Shown here piece by piece: positions 7,272-13,569 of a DNA stretch of 15,837 nt. How positions within the stretch are numbered: position 1 is the stretch's first letter; every line of letters begins with the position of its first letter. Origin of the DNA: Deltaproteobacteria bacterium. GTDB taxonomy: Bacteria; Myxococcota_A; UBA796; UBA2385. The position numbers and the translations under genes were made by a program. The stretch covers positions 1 to 15,837 of the forward strand of contig WGAH01000136.1 in NCBI GenBank assembly GCA_015489145.1, written 5' to 3'. A model generated the notes under the pieces. That model saw only the letters and a list, made by a program, of their open reading frames with translations. It was not told where the DNA came from and searched no databases.

Positions 7272-7862
7272 TCAGGCGTCGCTCTCGACGAAGTGGGCCG
7301 CGGTGGACCACACCCGGGCGCCGACGTTGTAGTCGTCGAGCACCTCGTCGACGTTCTTGCCGACCCGCCGCGCGTACTGCTCCGGCGACTCCAGGCGCTT
7401 GAACGCGTCGAGAACCGCGCGCACCACGTTGTGCGGGTTGTTGCTGCCGATGACCTTGGTCAGGACGTTGTGGTACCCGGCCGCGTCGAGGAGCGCGCGC
7501 ACGGTCGGGCCGGCGATGACGCCGGTGCCCGGGCTCGCCGGACGCAAAACCACCCGCGAGGCGCCGAACTCGCCGACCACGTAGTGCGGCACGGTCCCGT
7601 CGACGATGGGCACGGTGAAGAGGCTCCGCTCGCCCCGCTCGTTGGCCTTGCGGATCGCCTCGGACACCTCGTGGGCCTTGCCGTGGCCGACCCCGACGCG
7701 CCCCTGCCCGTCGCCCACGACGACCAGCGCCGTGAAGTTGAAGCGGCGACCGCCCTTGACGACCTTCGAGACGCGGTTGATGAAGAGCGTCTTGTTGATC
7801 ATGCCGGAGTCGTCGTCCTGCCTGCGCCGGTCGCGACGACCGCGGTGGTTCATCGTACTCAC
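7272..7862 (-). CDS. rpsE: 30S ribosomal protein uS5 (GTG start preferred)
   Basis: uS5, a small-subunit protein at the mRNA entry tunnel that affects decoding fidelity. The double-stranded-RNA-binding S5 domain starts near INKTLFINRVSKVVKGGRRF, with ALVVVGDGQGRVGVGHGKAHEV, and the C-terminal domain contains PASPGTGVIAGPTVRALLDAAG. I chose GTG at 7862 (196 aa) because AGGAGG at 7868-7873 is exactly 5 nt upstream. The ATG at 7853, three codons further in (193 aa), would lie 14 nt from that site. The extreme N-terminus is charged and not conserved, so homology does not decide. It lies 40 nt after rplR. Confidence 0.95.
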   Translation of the reverse strand: MSTMNHRGRRDRRRQDDDSGMINKTLFINRVSKVVKGGRRFNFTALVVVGDGQGRVGVGHGKAHEVSEAIRKANERGERSLFTVPIVDGTVPHYVVGEFGASRVVLRPASPGTGVIAGPTVRALLDAAGYHNVLTKVIGSNNPHNVVRAVLDAFKRLESPEQYARRVGKNVDEVLDDYNVGARVWSTAAHFVESDA

Positions 7863-7902
7863 TCGATCCTCCTGGTGCCGGGCCCGTAGCCCCGACGCGC
7901 AC

Positions 7903-8271
7903 CTAGAACTCCAAGCCTCCGCTACGCGCACCTTCGGCGAGCGCCTTCACCCGCCCGTGGTAGAGGTAGCCGTTCCGATCGAAGCGCACCCGCGTGATCC
8001 CGGCCTCCCGGGCGGCCTGGGCGACGAGCTCGCCGACCTTGCGCGCGGCCTCCTTGTTGCCCCGGTGCCCCTCGTAGTCCTTCATCTCCGGGCTGAGGGT
8101 GCTCTTGGCCACGAGGGTCACGCCCTGGACGTCGTCGATGACCTGGGCGTAGATGTGCCGGGCCGAGCGGAACACGGACAGCCGGGGGCGATCCGACGTG
8201 CCGCGGACCACCTTGCGGATGTGCATCTTGCGCCGCTTCCTCGCCAGCGCTCTCGGGTTGGTCGTGCCCAT
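7903..8271 (-). CDS. rplR: 50S ribosomal protein uL18
   Basis: A 122-aa uL18, a 5S rRNA-binding protein of the central protuberance that works with uL5. Typical features are an N-terminal basic helix (ALARKRRKMHIRKVVRGT), RPRLSVFRSARHIYAQVIDD and the end FDRNGYLYHGRVKALAEGAR then GGLEF. Length is normal and the start is ATG. It lies 11 nt after rplF. Confidence 0.99.
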   Translation of the reverse strand: MGTTNPRALARKRRKMHIRKVVRGTSDRPRLSVFRSARHIYAQVIDDVQGVTLVAKSTLSPEMKDYEGHRGNKEAARKVGELVAQAAREAGITRVRFDRNGYLYHGRVKALAEGARSGGLEF

Positions 8272-8282
8272 GATGCGTACTC

Positions 8283-8819
8283 CTATTGCGCGGACTTGCC
8301 GGCCTTGAGGCGAATGCGCTCGTTCTCGTAGCGGATGCCCTTGCCCTTGTAGCTGTCGGGCGGCCGGAAGGCGCGAATCTCGGCGGCGGCCTGGCCGACG
8401 CGCTCCTTGTCGATGCCGGAGACGATCACCTTTCCGTCCTTCTGGACGGCGATGCTGACGCCTTCCGGGAAGGGGTAGCGAATCGGGTGGCTGTAGCCGA
8501 GGTGGAACACCACCTCGTTGCCCTTGACCTCGGCCTTGTAGCCGACCCCGACGATCTCGAGCCGACGCTCGAAGCCCTTGGTGACGCCCTCGACCATGTT
8601 GGCGAGGAGCGCGCGCATCAGGCCGTGGTAGGCCCGCTCGCTCGGGCGGTCACCCCCCCGCTGCACGACGATTTCGCCGTCCCCGTGCTCGAAGCGGATC
8701 CCCGGCGCGACCTTTCGGGAGATGGTGCCCTTCGGCCCCTTCACCACGAGCTGCCCGTCCGCGACGGTGACCTCCACGCCCTTGGGCACGGCGACCGGCT
8801 TCCTTCCGATTCTGGACAT
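8283..8819 (-). CDS. rplF: 50S ribosomal protein uL6
   Basis: A 178-aa uL6, two repeated alpha/beta domains binding 23S rRNA near the sarcin-ricin loop. MSRIGRKPVAVPKGVEV opens the protein, GYSHPIRYPFPEGVSI lies mid-way and PPDSYKGKGIRYENERIRLKAGK is the C-terminal signature. The start at 8819 is supported by AAGGAG 8 nt upstream and by the universal MSRIGRKP start. A GTG at 8846 overlapping the rpsH stop would add nine unconserved residues and is less likely. Confidence 0.99.
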   Translation of the reverse strand: MSRIGRKPVAVPKGVEVTVADGQLVVKGPKGTISRKVAPGIRFEHGDGEIVVQRGGDRPSERAYHGLMRALLANMVEGVTKGFERRLEIVGVGYKAEVKGNEVVFHLGYSHPIRYPFPEGVSIAVQKDGKVIVSGIDKERVGQAAAEIRAFRPPDSYKGKGIRYENERIRLKAGKSAQ

Positions 8820-8842
8820 CTTCGGTACTCCTTGTCGGTCCG

Positions 8843-9235
8843 TCACCAGACGTAGCAGAGCACTTCACCGCCGACCCCGGCGCGCCGCGCCTGCCGATCC
8901 GTGAGCACCCCGCGCGGCGTCGTGAGGATGGCGACGCCCAGGCCATTGCGCACCCGGGGGATGTCGTCCTTGCCGACGTACTTGCGACGGCTCGGCTTGC
9001 TGACGCGCTTGAGGCCGCGCACGACGGGCTCGCGCGCCTCGTCGTACCGCGGGAACACCTTGATCGCGCCCTGCGGCCCGTCGTCGATCTCGATGTAGCC
9101 CTCGAGGAAACCCTCGTTCTTCAAGATCTTGACGATGTCGAGCTTGATGCGCGACCGTGGGATGACCACGCTGTCGTGACGGGCCTGTACCGCGTTGCGG
9201 ATGCGCGTCAGCAGGTCAGCGATGGGATCGGTCAT
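8843..9235 (-). CDS. rpsH: 30S ribosomal protein uS8
   Basis: A 130-aa uS8, a primary 16S rRNA-binding protein of the small-subunit platform and, in enterobacteria, the translational repressor of the spc operon. It opens MTDPIADLLTRIRNA, and the end TTPRGVLTDRQARRAGVGGE followed by VLCYVW is the family signature. Length is normal. I cannot see an S8-repressor mimic near rplE from inspection alone. It lies 42 nt after rpsN and 23 nt before rplF. Confidence 0.99.
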   Translation of the reverse strand: MTDPIADLLTRIRNAVQARHDSVVIPRSRIKLDIVKILKNEGFLEGYIEIDDGPQGAIKVFPRYDEAREPVVRGLKRVSKPSRRKYVGKDDIPRVRNGLGVAILTTPRGVLTDRQARRAGVGGEVLCYVW

Positions 9236-9277
9236 GGGTCTCTCCCTGAAAAAGCGAGGTGCCGTGGCGCCGCGGGC

Positions 9278-9463
9278 CTACCAGGAGGCCTTCTTCACAC
9301 CCGGGATCTGTCCCTTCAAGGCCAGCGTGCGGAAGCAGATGCGGCACATGTCGAATGCCCGCAGGTAGGCCCGGGGCCGCCCGCACAGCGGGCATCGGTT
9401 CTTCTGGCGAACCTTGAACTTGGGCTTGCGCCGCGCCCTGGCGATCATGGACTTCTTGGCCAC
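9278..9463 (-). CDS. rpsN: 30S ribosomal protein uS14, type Z (zinc-binding)
   Basis: A 61-aa short uS14. MAKKSMIARARRKPKFKVRQ is followed by C24-x2-C27 and C40-x2-C43, the complete zinc ribbon, then FRTLALKGQIPGVKKASW, the standard C-terminus. This is the short C+ form, not the 100-aa zinc-free form. The start codon is GTG at 9463, with GAGGAG 8 nt upstream. It lies in its usual place between rplE and rpsH. Confidence 0.99.
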   Translation of the reverse strand: MAKKSMIARARRKPKFKVRQKNRCPLCGRPRAYLRAFDMCRICFRTLALKGQIPGVKKASW

Positions 9464-9491
9464 GGTGTCTTCTCCTCGTTCCTGCGAGCGA

Positions 9492-10034
9492 CTACCGCTG
9501 GAAGGGCATGCCGAGCGCCGCGAGCAGCGCCCTGCCCTCGCCGTCGGTCTTGGCGGTGGTCACGAAGGTGATGTTCATGCCGGAGATGCGCTGGACCTTG
9601 TCGTAGTCGATCTCCGGGAAGATGATCTGTTCGCTCAGACCCATCGAGTAGTTGCCCCGGCCGTCGAACCCGTTGGGGTTGAGGCCGCGGAAGTCCCGGA
9701 TGCGGGGAATGGCGATGGAGATGAGCCGGTCCATGAACTCCCACATGCGCTCCCGGCGCAGGGTGACCTTGGCGCCGATGGGCATGCCCTCGCGGAGCTT
9801 GAAGTTCGCGATCGAGCGCCGGGCACGGCGGATGATCGCCCGCTGCCCGGTGATGAGGGTGAGCTCCTGGGCGGCGGTCTCCAGCACCTTGACGTTCTGG
9901 ATCGCTTCCTTGAGGCTCGTGTTGACCACGATCTTCTGCAGACGCGGCACCTGCATCGGGTTCTTGTAGCCGAACTCCGACATCAGCTTTTCGCGCACGC
10001 TGTCGTGGTAGCGGGTCTTGAGGCGGGGTTCCAT
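9492..10034 (-). CDS. rplE: 50S ribosomal protein uL5
   Basis: A 180-aa uL5, a 5S rRNA-binding protein of the central protuberance that bridges to uS13. Diagnostic stretches are RLQKIVVNTSLKEAIQNVK, ELTLITGQRAIIRRARRSIA, KLREGMPIGAKVTLRRERMW and GLNPNGFDGRGNYSMGLSEQ, with IDYDKVQRISGMNITFVTTA toward the end. Length is normal, with an ATG start. It follows rplX after 47 nt. Confidence 0.99.
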   Translation of the reverse strand: MEPRLKTRYHDSVREKLMSEFGYKNPMQVPRLQKIVVNTSLKEAIQNVKVLETAAQELTLITGQRAIIRRARRSIANFKLREGMPIGAKVTLRRERMWEFMDRLISIAIPRIRDFRGLNPNGFDGRGNYSMGLSEQIIFPEIDYDKVQRISGMNITFVTTAKTDGEGRALLAALGMPFQR

Positions 10035-10081
10035 GGGTGATGGCCTCTCGGGATGGGGACGTGGGGTGCGGAGCCTTCCGG

Positions 10082-10399
10082 TCAGTCGATCACGGCGCCG
10101 GTGCGCTTGTCGTAGCGAACCTTCCGGCCGTCCTCGAGCACCTTCCAGCCGACCTTGACCGGCCGGCCCTCGTCGGCGTCGTACAGGGCCACGTTCGAGA
10201 TGTGGATCGGCGCCTCCTTCTCGAGGATCCCCCCGGGCATGTCGCCCCGGGGGCGCACATGGCGCTTCACCAGGTTGACGCGCTCGATCAGCACCGCGTT
10301 CCGGTCGCGCAGCACCCGGATGACCCGGCCGGTCTTGCCCTTGTGGGCGCCCGCGATCACGACGACCTGGTCGTCGCGCTTGATCTTGAGATGTCCCAC
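10082..10399 (-). CDS. rplX: 50S ribosomal protein uL24
   Basis: A 105-aa uL24, an assembly-initiator protein of the large subunit located at the tunnel exit. The KOW motif DDQVVVIAGAHKGKTGRVIR lies at 9-28, followed by VNLVKRHVRP and the end GWKVLEDGRKVRYDKRTGAV. The start codon is GTG at 10399, with a full AGGAGG 5 nt upstream. It lies 9 nt after rplN. Confidence 0.99.
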   Translation of the reverse strand: MGHLKIKRDDQVVVIAGAHKGKTGRVIRVLRDRNAVLIERVNLVKRHVRPRGDMPGGILEKEAPIHISNVALYDADEGRPVKVGWKVLEDGRKVRYDKRTGAVID

Positions 10400-10408
10400 A
10401 CCGACCTC

Positions 10409-10777
10409 CTACAGGACTTCGGGGGCGAGGGAGACGATCTTCATGAACCGCTTGGCGCGAAGTTCACGCGCGACGGGCCCGAAGATGCGCGTCCCGATGG
10501 GCTCGTTCTCACCGTCGATGAGCACGGCCGAGTTCGTGTCGAACTTGATGTAGCTGCCGTCGCCGCGGCGGAGCTCCTTGGCGGTCCGCACGATCACCGC
10601 GCGCGCCATGGCCCCCTTCTTCACCTTGCCGTTGGGCGCGGCCTCCTTGATGGCGACGATGACGATGTCGCCCACCGAGGCGTAGCGACGCTTGCTGCCG
10701 CCGAGCACCTTGATGCACTGCACCTTCTTCGCGCCGGAGTTGTCGGCGACCTCGAGCACGGTCTGCATCTGAATCAT
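10409..10777 (-). CDS. rplN: 50S ribosomal protein uL14
   Basis: A 122-aa uL14, an intersubunit-face protein that forms bridges to the 30S subunit and is the docking site of the silencing factor RsfS. MIQMQTVLEVADNSGAKKVQ opens it, followed by KRRYASVGDIVIVAIKEA, a GKVKKGAMARAVIVRT core and GTRIFGPVARELR near the end. Length and content are canonical. GAGGAG is upstream of the ATG. A GC hairpin lies in the 57 nt gap to rpsQ. Confidence 0.99.
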   Translation of the reverse strand: MIQMQTVLEVADNSGAKKVQCIKVLGGSKRRYASVGDIVIVAIKEAAPNGKVKKGAMARAVIVRTAKELRRGDGSYIKFDTNSAVLIDGENEPIGTRIFGPVARELRAKRFMKIVSLAPEVL

Positions 10778-10794
10778 GGGGATCTCCTCACAGG

Positions 10795-10821
10795 GGCGCG
10801 GCGCCGTGGAAGGCGCGCGCC
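10795..10821 (-). other. Hairpin between rpsQ and rplN
   Basis: Ten paired bases with one bulged nucleotide (10795-10805 with 10812-10821) close a 6-nt loop immediately upstream of the rplN ribosome binding site. There is no T-tract, so it is not a standard terminator. It may be an mRNA processing or translation-tuning element; in such GC-rich DNA it may also be incidental. Confidence 0.3.
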
Positions 10822-10834
10822 GCCCGGCTCAGGG

Positions 10835-11098
10835 TCAGCGCTGCTCCGGCGAACCGATGACCACCCAGCGCTTGGTGCGCGACAGCGGCCGCGACTCCTC
10901 GATGAGGACGGTGTCGCCGAGCTTCCACTCGTTGGCCTCATCGTGCGCCTTGTACTTCTTGCTCCGGTTCACGTACTTCCGGTAGCGCGGATGCAGCACG
11001 CGGCGGGTGACCTCGACCACCACGGTCTTGTCCATCTTGTCGGACACCACGCGACCCTGCAGGACGCGTCGGCCGGACCTGGGCGCTTCGTCAACCAT
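10835..11098 (-). CDS. rpsQ: 30S ribosomal protein uS17
   Basis: An 87-aa uS17, a primary 16S rRNA-binding OB-fold protein. Conserved parts are LQGRVVSDKMDKTVVVEVTR, HPRYRKYVNRSKKYKAHDE and LGDTVLIEESRPLSRTKRW. Length is normal. The ATG at 11098 has AGAGGG about 9 nt upstream. It is separated from rpmC by 244 nt, unusual because these genes are normally adjacent or overlapping; that gap carries a promoter-like element. Confidence 0.98.
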   Translation of the reverse strand: MVDEAPRSGRRVLQGRVVSDKMDKTVVVEVTRRVLHPRYRKYVNRSKKYKAHDEANEWKLGDTVLIEESRPLSRTKRWVVIGSPEQR

Positions 11099-11132
11099 GT
11101 CGCTTCCCTCTTGAAACCGGGATTCGGACCTC

Positions 11133-11147
11133 GCGGGCCTGGCCCGC
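11133..11147 (-). other. Hairpin 1 in the rpsQ leader
   Basis: A 6-bp perfect stem GCGGGC/GCCCGC (11133-11138, 11142-11147) with a 3-nt loop lies about 35 nt upstream of the rpsQ start. It is one of three perfect hairpins in this 244 nt interval. Function is unknown. Confidence 0.3.
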
Positions 11148-11221
11148 CAAGGCCTCGGGGTTCTGGGTGATTCCCGCCGGTCTCCCGCGAACGGGACTCG
11201 GTGGGGGCGTCACCGGCGCCA

Positions 11222-11238
11222 GGCACCGCCGCGGTGCC
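11222..11238 (-). other. Hairpin 2 in the rpsQ leader
   Basis: A 7-bp perfect stem GGCACCG/CGGTGCC (11222-11228, 11232-11238) with a 3-nt loop. It would be within the transcript started from the promoter-like sequence at 11281-11309. No T-tract follows it. Function is unknown. Confidence 0.35.
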
Positions 11239-11261
11239 CGCTTCGCGCCGACGACGAGATG

Positions 11262-11281
11262 CCGTCGGCCGAGCCCGACGG
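11262..11281 (-). other. Hairpin 3 next to the candidate rpsQ promoter
   Basis: A 7-bp perfect stem CCGTCGG/CCGACGG (11262-11268, 11275-11281) with a 6-nt loop, ending at the proposed -10 element. As it spans the predicted start site it could instead be an operator-like palindrome in DNA. This is an inference from position only. Confidence 0.3.
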
Positions 11282-11309
11282 GTCTATTCGGTTCGCCCCC
11301 AGGGGTCAA
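11281..11309 (-). promoter_or_regulatory. Candidate sigma70 promoter upstream of rpsQ
   Basis: On the minus strand TTGACC (11304-11309) matches five of six bases of the -35 consensus. It is followed by a 17-nt spacer and TAGACC (11281-11286), a weak -10 with three of six. The optimal spacing, the AT-containing patch in an otherwise very GC-rich stretch, and the location in an exceptionally long gap support a promoter serving rpsQ and the genes after it. The predicted leader is about 175 nt. Confidence 0.5.
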
Positions 11310-11342
11310 GCCCCGACGGCGCGCCGACCCGCCGGCCGACGA

Positions 11343-11702
11343 TCAGCCGGCGGCGCCCTCGGACTCCTGCTGCTTGTCGCCGCCGAAGAAGCGATCCGCG
11401 ACGCCCTTGAGGAAGCCGCCGGCCTTCTCCTCGCCCGCCTCCGCCTTCGGGGCCTCCGTGGGCCGGAAGGTGTGCCGGTACTTCTCGCGCAGGGCATTCT
11501 TGCCGAGCCCGGCGGCGAGCTCGCGCCGCCGCTGCTCCGTCCGGGCCCGCGCGATGTCCTTGCGGAGCATCGCGAGGACGCTGGTGTTCTCGAGCTGGCC
11601 GGTCTTGAGCTGGAACCGGGCGCGCACCAGGTCGCGCTCCAGGGCCAGCTCGTGGTGGACGAGGGCCTCGTCGCCCAGTTCCATCAGCTTGCTGCGTTCC
11701 AT
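11343..11702 (-). CDS. rpmC: 50S ribosomal protein uL29, with C-terminal extension
   Basis: uL29, a helical-hairpin protein next to the nascent-chain exit, adjacent to the SRP and trigger factor docking protein uL23. The core spans residues 1-65, with MERSKLMELGDEALVHHELA, RARFQLKTGQLENTSVLAML and RKDIARARTEQRRREL. The protein then continues to 119 aa; bacterial uL29 is usually 60-75. The extra part (about 66-119) contains KNALREKYRHTF, a Pro/Ala/Glu/Lys linker, then GGFLKGVADRFFGGDK, which could be a short amphipathic helix. The ATG at 11702 shares its A with the rplP stop (TGATG) and has GGAGG 8 nt upstream. The frame has no internal stop, so the extension is intrinsic. Confidence 0.9.
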   Translation of the reverse strand: MERSKLMELGDEALVHHELALERDLVRARFQLKTGQLENTSVLAMLRKDIARARTEQRRRELAAGLGKNALREKYRHTFRPTEAPKAEAGEEKAGGFLKGVADRFFGGDKQQESEGAAG

Positions 11703-12118
11703 CACGGCACCTCCCGCCGGACGACGAACTGCGTCGCGAACGGCAGCTTGTGGCCGGCGAGCCGGAAGGCCTCGCGGGCCACCTCGAGGGGCACGCCCTC
11801 GAGCTCGTAGAGCACGCGCCCCGGCCGCACGACCGCGACCCACTGCTCGGGGTTGCCCTTTCCCTTGCCCATTCGGGTCTCGGCGGGCTTCTTGCTGATC
11901 GGCTTGTCGGGGAACACCCGGATCCACACCTTGCCGCCGCGCTTGACGTGGCGGGTCAGCGCCACGCGGGCGGCCTCGATCTGGCGCGCGGTGATCCAGC
12001 CGGGCTCGGTCGCCATGAGGCCGAAGTCGCCGAAGCTGACCTCGCTACCCCGGTAGGACAGACCCCTCATGCGGCCCTTCTGCCGCTTGCGGTACTTGAC
12101 GCGCTTCGGACTGAGCAT
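11702..12118 (-). CDS. rplP: 50S ribosomal protein uL16
   Basis: A 138-aa uL16, a late-assembly protein that organises the A-site and elbow region of the large subunit. MLSPKRVKYRKRQKGRMRG opens it, followed by TARQIEAARVALTRHVKRGG, VWIRVFPDKPISKKPAETRM and GKGKGNPEQWVAVVRPGRVL. Length is normal. Its stop overlaps the rpmC start by one base. It lies 57 nt after rpsC. Confidence 0.99.
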   Translation of the reverse strand: MLSPKRVKYRKRQKGRMRGLSYRGSEVSFGDFGLMATEPGWITARQIEAARVALTRHVKRGGKVWIRVFPDKPISKKPAETRMGKGKGNPEQWVAVVRPGRVLYELEGVPLEVAREAFRLAGHKLPFATQFVVRREVP

Positions 12119-12175
12119 CGTTCTTCTCCAGATTCGCTGCGGCCCGGAACTCCGCGGATCTCCGGGCGGGTGGAC

Positions 12176-12820
12176 TCAGGCGGACTGGCCCTGCTCCGGC
12201 ATGACCTCGCCGTGGAAGATCCAGACCTTCACCCCGATCACCCCGTAGGTGGTCTTGGCTTCGGCCAGCCCGAAGTCGATGTCGGCCCGCAGGGTGTGCA
12301 GGGGGACCCGACCCTCGCGGTACCACTCGCGCCGGGACATCTCGGCGCCGCCGAGCCGGCCGGCGCACATCACCTTGATCCCCTTGGCGCCGAACCGCAT
12401 GGCCGACTGAACGGAGCGCTTCATCGCCCGGCGGAAGCTGACCCGCTTGACGAGCTGCGCGGCGATGTTCTCCGCCACGAGCTGGGCGTCGGTCTCGACC
12501 CGGCGAACCTCGATCACGTTCAGGTACAGCTCGGTGTTGCTGAGCTTCTGCAGGTCGGCCTTCAGCGCCTCGAGCCCGCTGGCCCGCTTGCCGATGATCA
12601 TCCCCGGCTTGGCGGCGTGGACGTAGACCTTGGCCTTGTTGGCGGCGCGCTCCACCGTCACCTTGCTGATGCCGGCGTGGTAGAGCTTGTCCTTGAGGAA
12701 GCGCCGGATCGCCAGGTCCTCGTGGAGGAAGCGCTGGTAGTCCTTCTCGGCGTACCACTTGGACTCCCAGTCGCGCACGACGCCGATGCGGAAGCCGATG
12801 GGGTGAACCTTCTGACCCAT
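12176..12820 (-). CDS. rpsC: 30S ribosomal protein uS3
   Basis: A 214-aa uS3 at the mRNA entry site. It opens MGQKVHPIGFRIGVVRDWES and contains the type II KH domain around residues 62-110. The C-terminal domain has GAKGIKVMCAGRLGGAEMSR, REWYREGRVPLHTLRADIDF and TYGVIGVKVWIFHGEV. The KH loop reads GKRA at 77-80, where other uS3 proteins I know have GKKG, GRRG or similar, so the last Gly of the GXXG motif is Ala. The start at 12820 is fixed by the universal MGQKVHP and AAGGAG 8 nt upstream; upstream codons in frame are not conserved. Confidence 0.98.
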   Translation of the reverse strand: MGQKVHPIGFRIGVVRDWESKWYAEKDYQRFLHEDLAIRRFLKDKLYHAGISKVTVERAANKAKVYVHAAKPGMIIGKRASGLEALKADLQKLSNTELYLNVIEVRRVETDAQLVAENIAAQLVKRVSFRRAMKRSVQSAMRFGAKGIKVMCAGRLGGAEMSRREWYREGRVPLHTLRADIDFGLAEAKTTYGVIGVKVWIFHGEVMPEQGQSA

Positions 12821-12876
12821 GATTGGAACTCCTTGCAGGGCGCCGTGCACGAAACCGCGGCGCCGGTGCCCTTCGA

Positions 12877-13224
12877 TCAGTACGTGTCGAGTTCGATGGT
12901 GATGTGGCTCGTCTTCTTCCGCACCGGCGTCGCCATGCCCCGCGCCCGCGGGCGGAACCGCCGCAGCACCGGCCCCTGGTCGACCGTGATCCGGCTGATG
13001 TAGAGATCGTCGATGTCGAGCGCACGGTCGCTCTTGGACGCCTTGTACTCGGCGTTGGCCACCGCGGACATCAACAGCCCCTTGATCAGCGCTGCCGACT
13101 TCTGCTTCGAGAAGGTGAGGATCTCGATCGCCTCGTTGACGTCACGGCCCCGCACGAGGTCGGCGACGAGGCGCGCCTTGCGCGGCGAGACCCTGGCGAG
13201 CCTGAGAACAGCCTTGGATTCCAT
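12877..13224 (-). CDS. rplV: 50S ribosomal protein uL22
   Basis: A 115-aa uL22, whose long beta hairpin lines the nascent-peptide tunnel. VSPRKARLVADLVRGRDVNE lies at 13-32, followed by SAVANAEYKASKSDRALDID, and the hairpin with ISRITVDQGPVLRRFRPRAR then KKTSHITIELDTY. At the hairpin tip the sequence is RARGMATPVRKK, where many homologues have GRA; tip changes in this region are known to alter macrolide response. Length is normal. It lies 41 nt after rpsS. Confidence 0.99.
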   Translation of the reverse strand: MESKAVLRLARVSPRKARLVADLVRGRDVNEAIEILTFSKQKSAALIKGLLMSAVANAEYKASKSDRALDIDDLYISRITVDQGPVLRRFRPRARGMATPVRKKTSHITIELDTY

Positions 13225-13265
13225 CGTCCATTCCTCCGGGCCGGGGCGAGGGAGCGCCCCCGCGC

Positions 13266-13544
13266 CTAACGACCCTTCGACTTCTTGTCAGCCGCGTGAC
13301 CGTAGAAGGTCCGCGTGGGGGCGAACTCCCCGAACTTGTGGCCGACCATGTTCTCGGTCACGTACACCGGGATGAACTTCTTGCCGTTGTGCACGGCGAA
13401 GGTGATCCCGATGAAGTCGGGGATGATGGTCGAGCGCCGCGACCAGGTCTTGACCACCTGGCGGGAGCCCGCCTCGCGGGCGGCGGCCGCCTTCGCGAGC
13501 AGGTGCTGGTCGACGAAGGGACCCTTCTTGACAGAGCGAGCCAT
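13266..13544 (-). CDS. rpsS: 30S ribosomal protein uS19
   Basis: A 92-aa uS19 of the small-subunit head, partner of uS13 and close to the A-site tRNA. MARSVKKGPFVDQHLLAKA opens it, followed by KTWSRRSTIIPDFIGITFAV and NGKKFIPVYVTENMVGHKFG, then GEFAPTRTFYGHAADKKSKG. The ATG at 13544 has GAGGAG 8 nt upstream; the open frame continues upstream into rplB, but this start matches every homologue. Confidence 0.99.
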   Translation of the reverse strand: MARSVKKGPFVDQHLLAKAAAAREAGSRQVVKTWSRRSTIIPDFIGITFAVHNGKKFIPVYVTENMVGHKFGEFAPTRTFYGHAADKKSKGR

Positions 13545-13569
13545 GAGTGTTTCTCCTCGCGAGAACCGT

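Noticed and set aside
8283..8846. Longer rplF from a GTG overlapping the rpsH stop
   Set aside because: It adds nine unconserved residues; the ATG at 8819 has a better-placed ribosome binding site and the universal MSRIGRKP start.
10225..10260. A CCCCCGGG/CCCGGGGG inverted repeat inside rplX
   Set aside because: It lies within conserved coding sequence (around RPRGDMPGG) and is explained by GC-rich codon choice.
10037..11170. A 377-codon plus-strand open frame opposite rplX, rplN and rpsQ
   Set aside because: It mirrors conserved ribosomal genes and shows no domain of its own.
11091..11309. A 72-aa minus-strand frame in the rpmC-rpsQ gap
   Set aside because: It is Pro/Arg/Gly-rich with no recognisable motif and no clear ribosome binding site; it overlaps the rpsQ start and the candidate promoter region.
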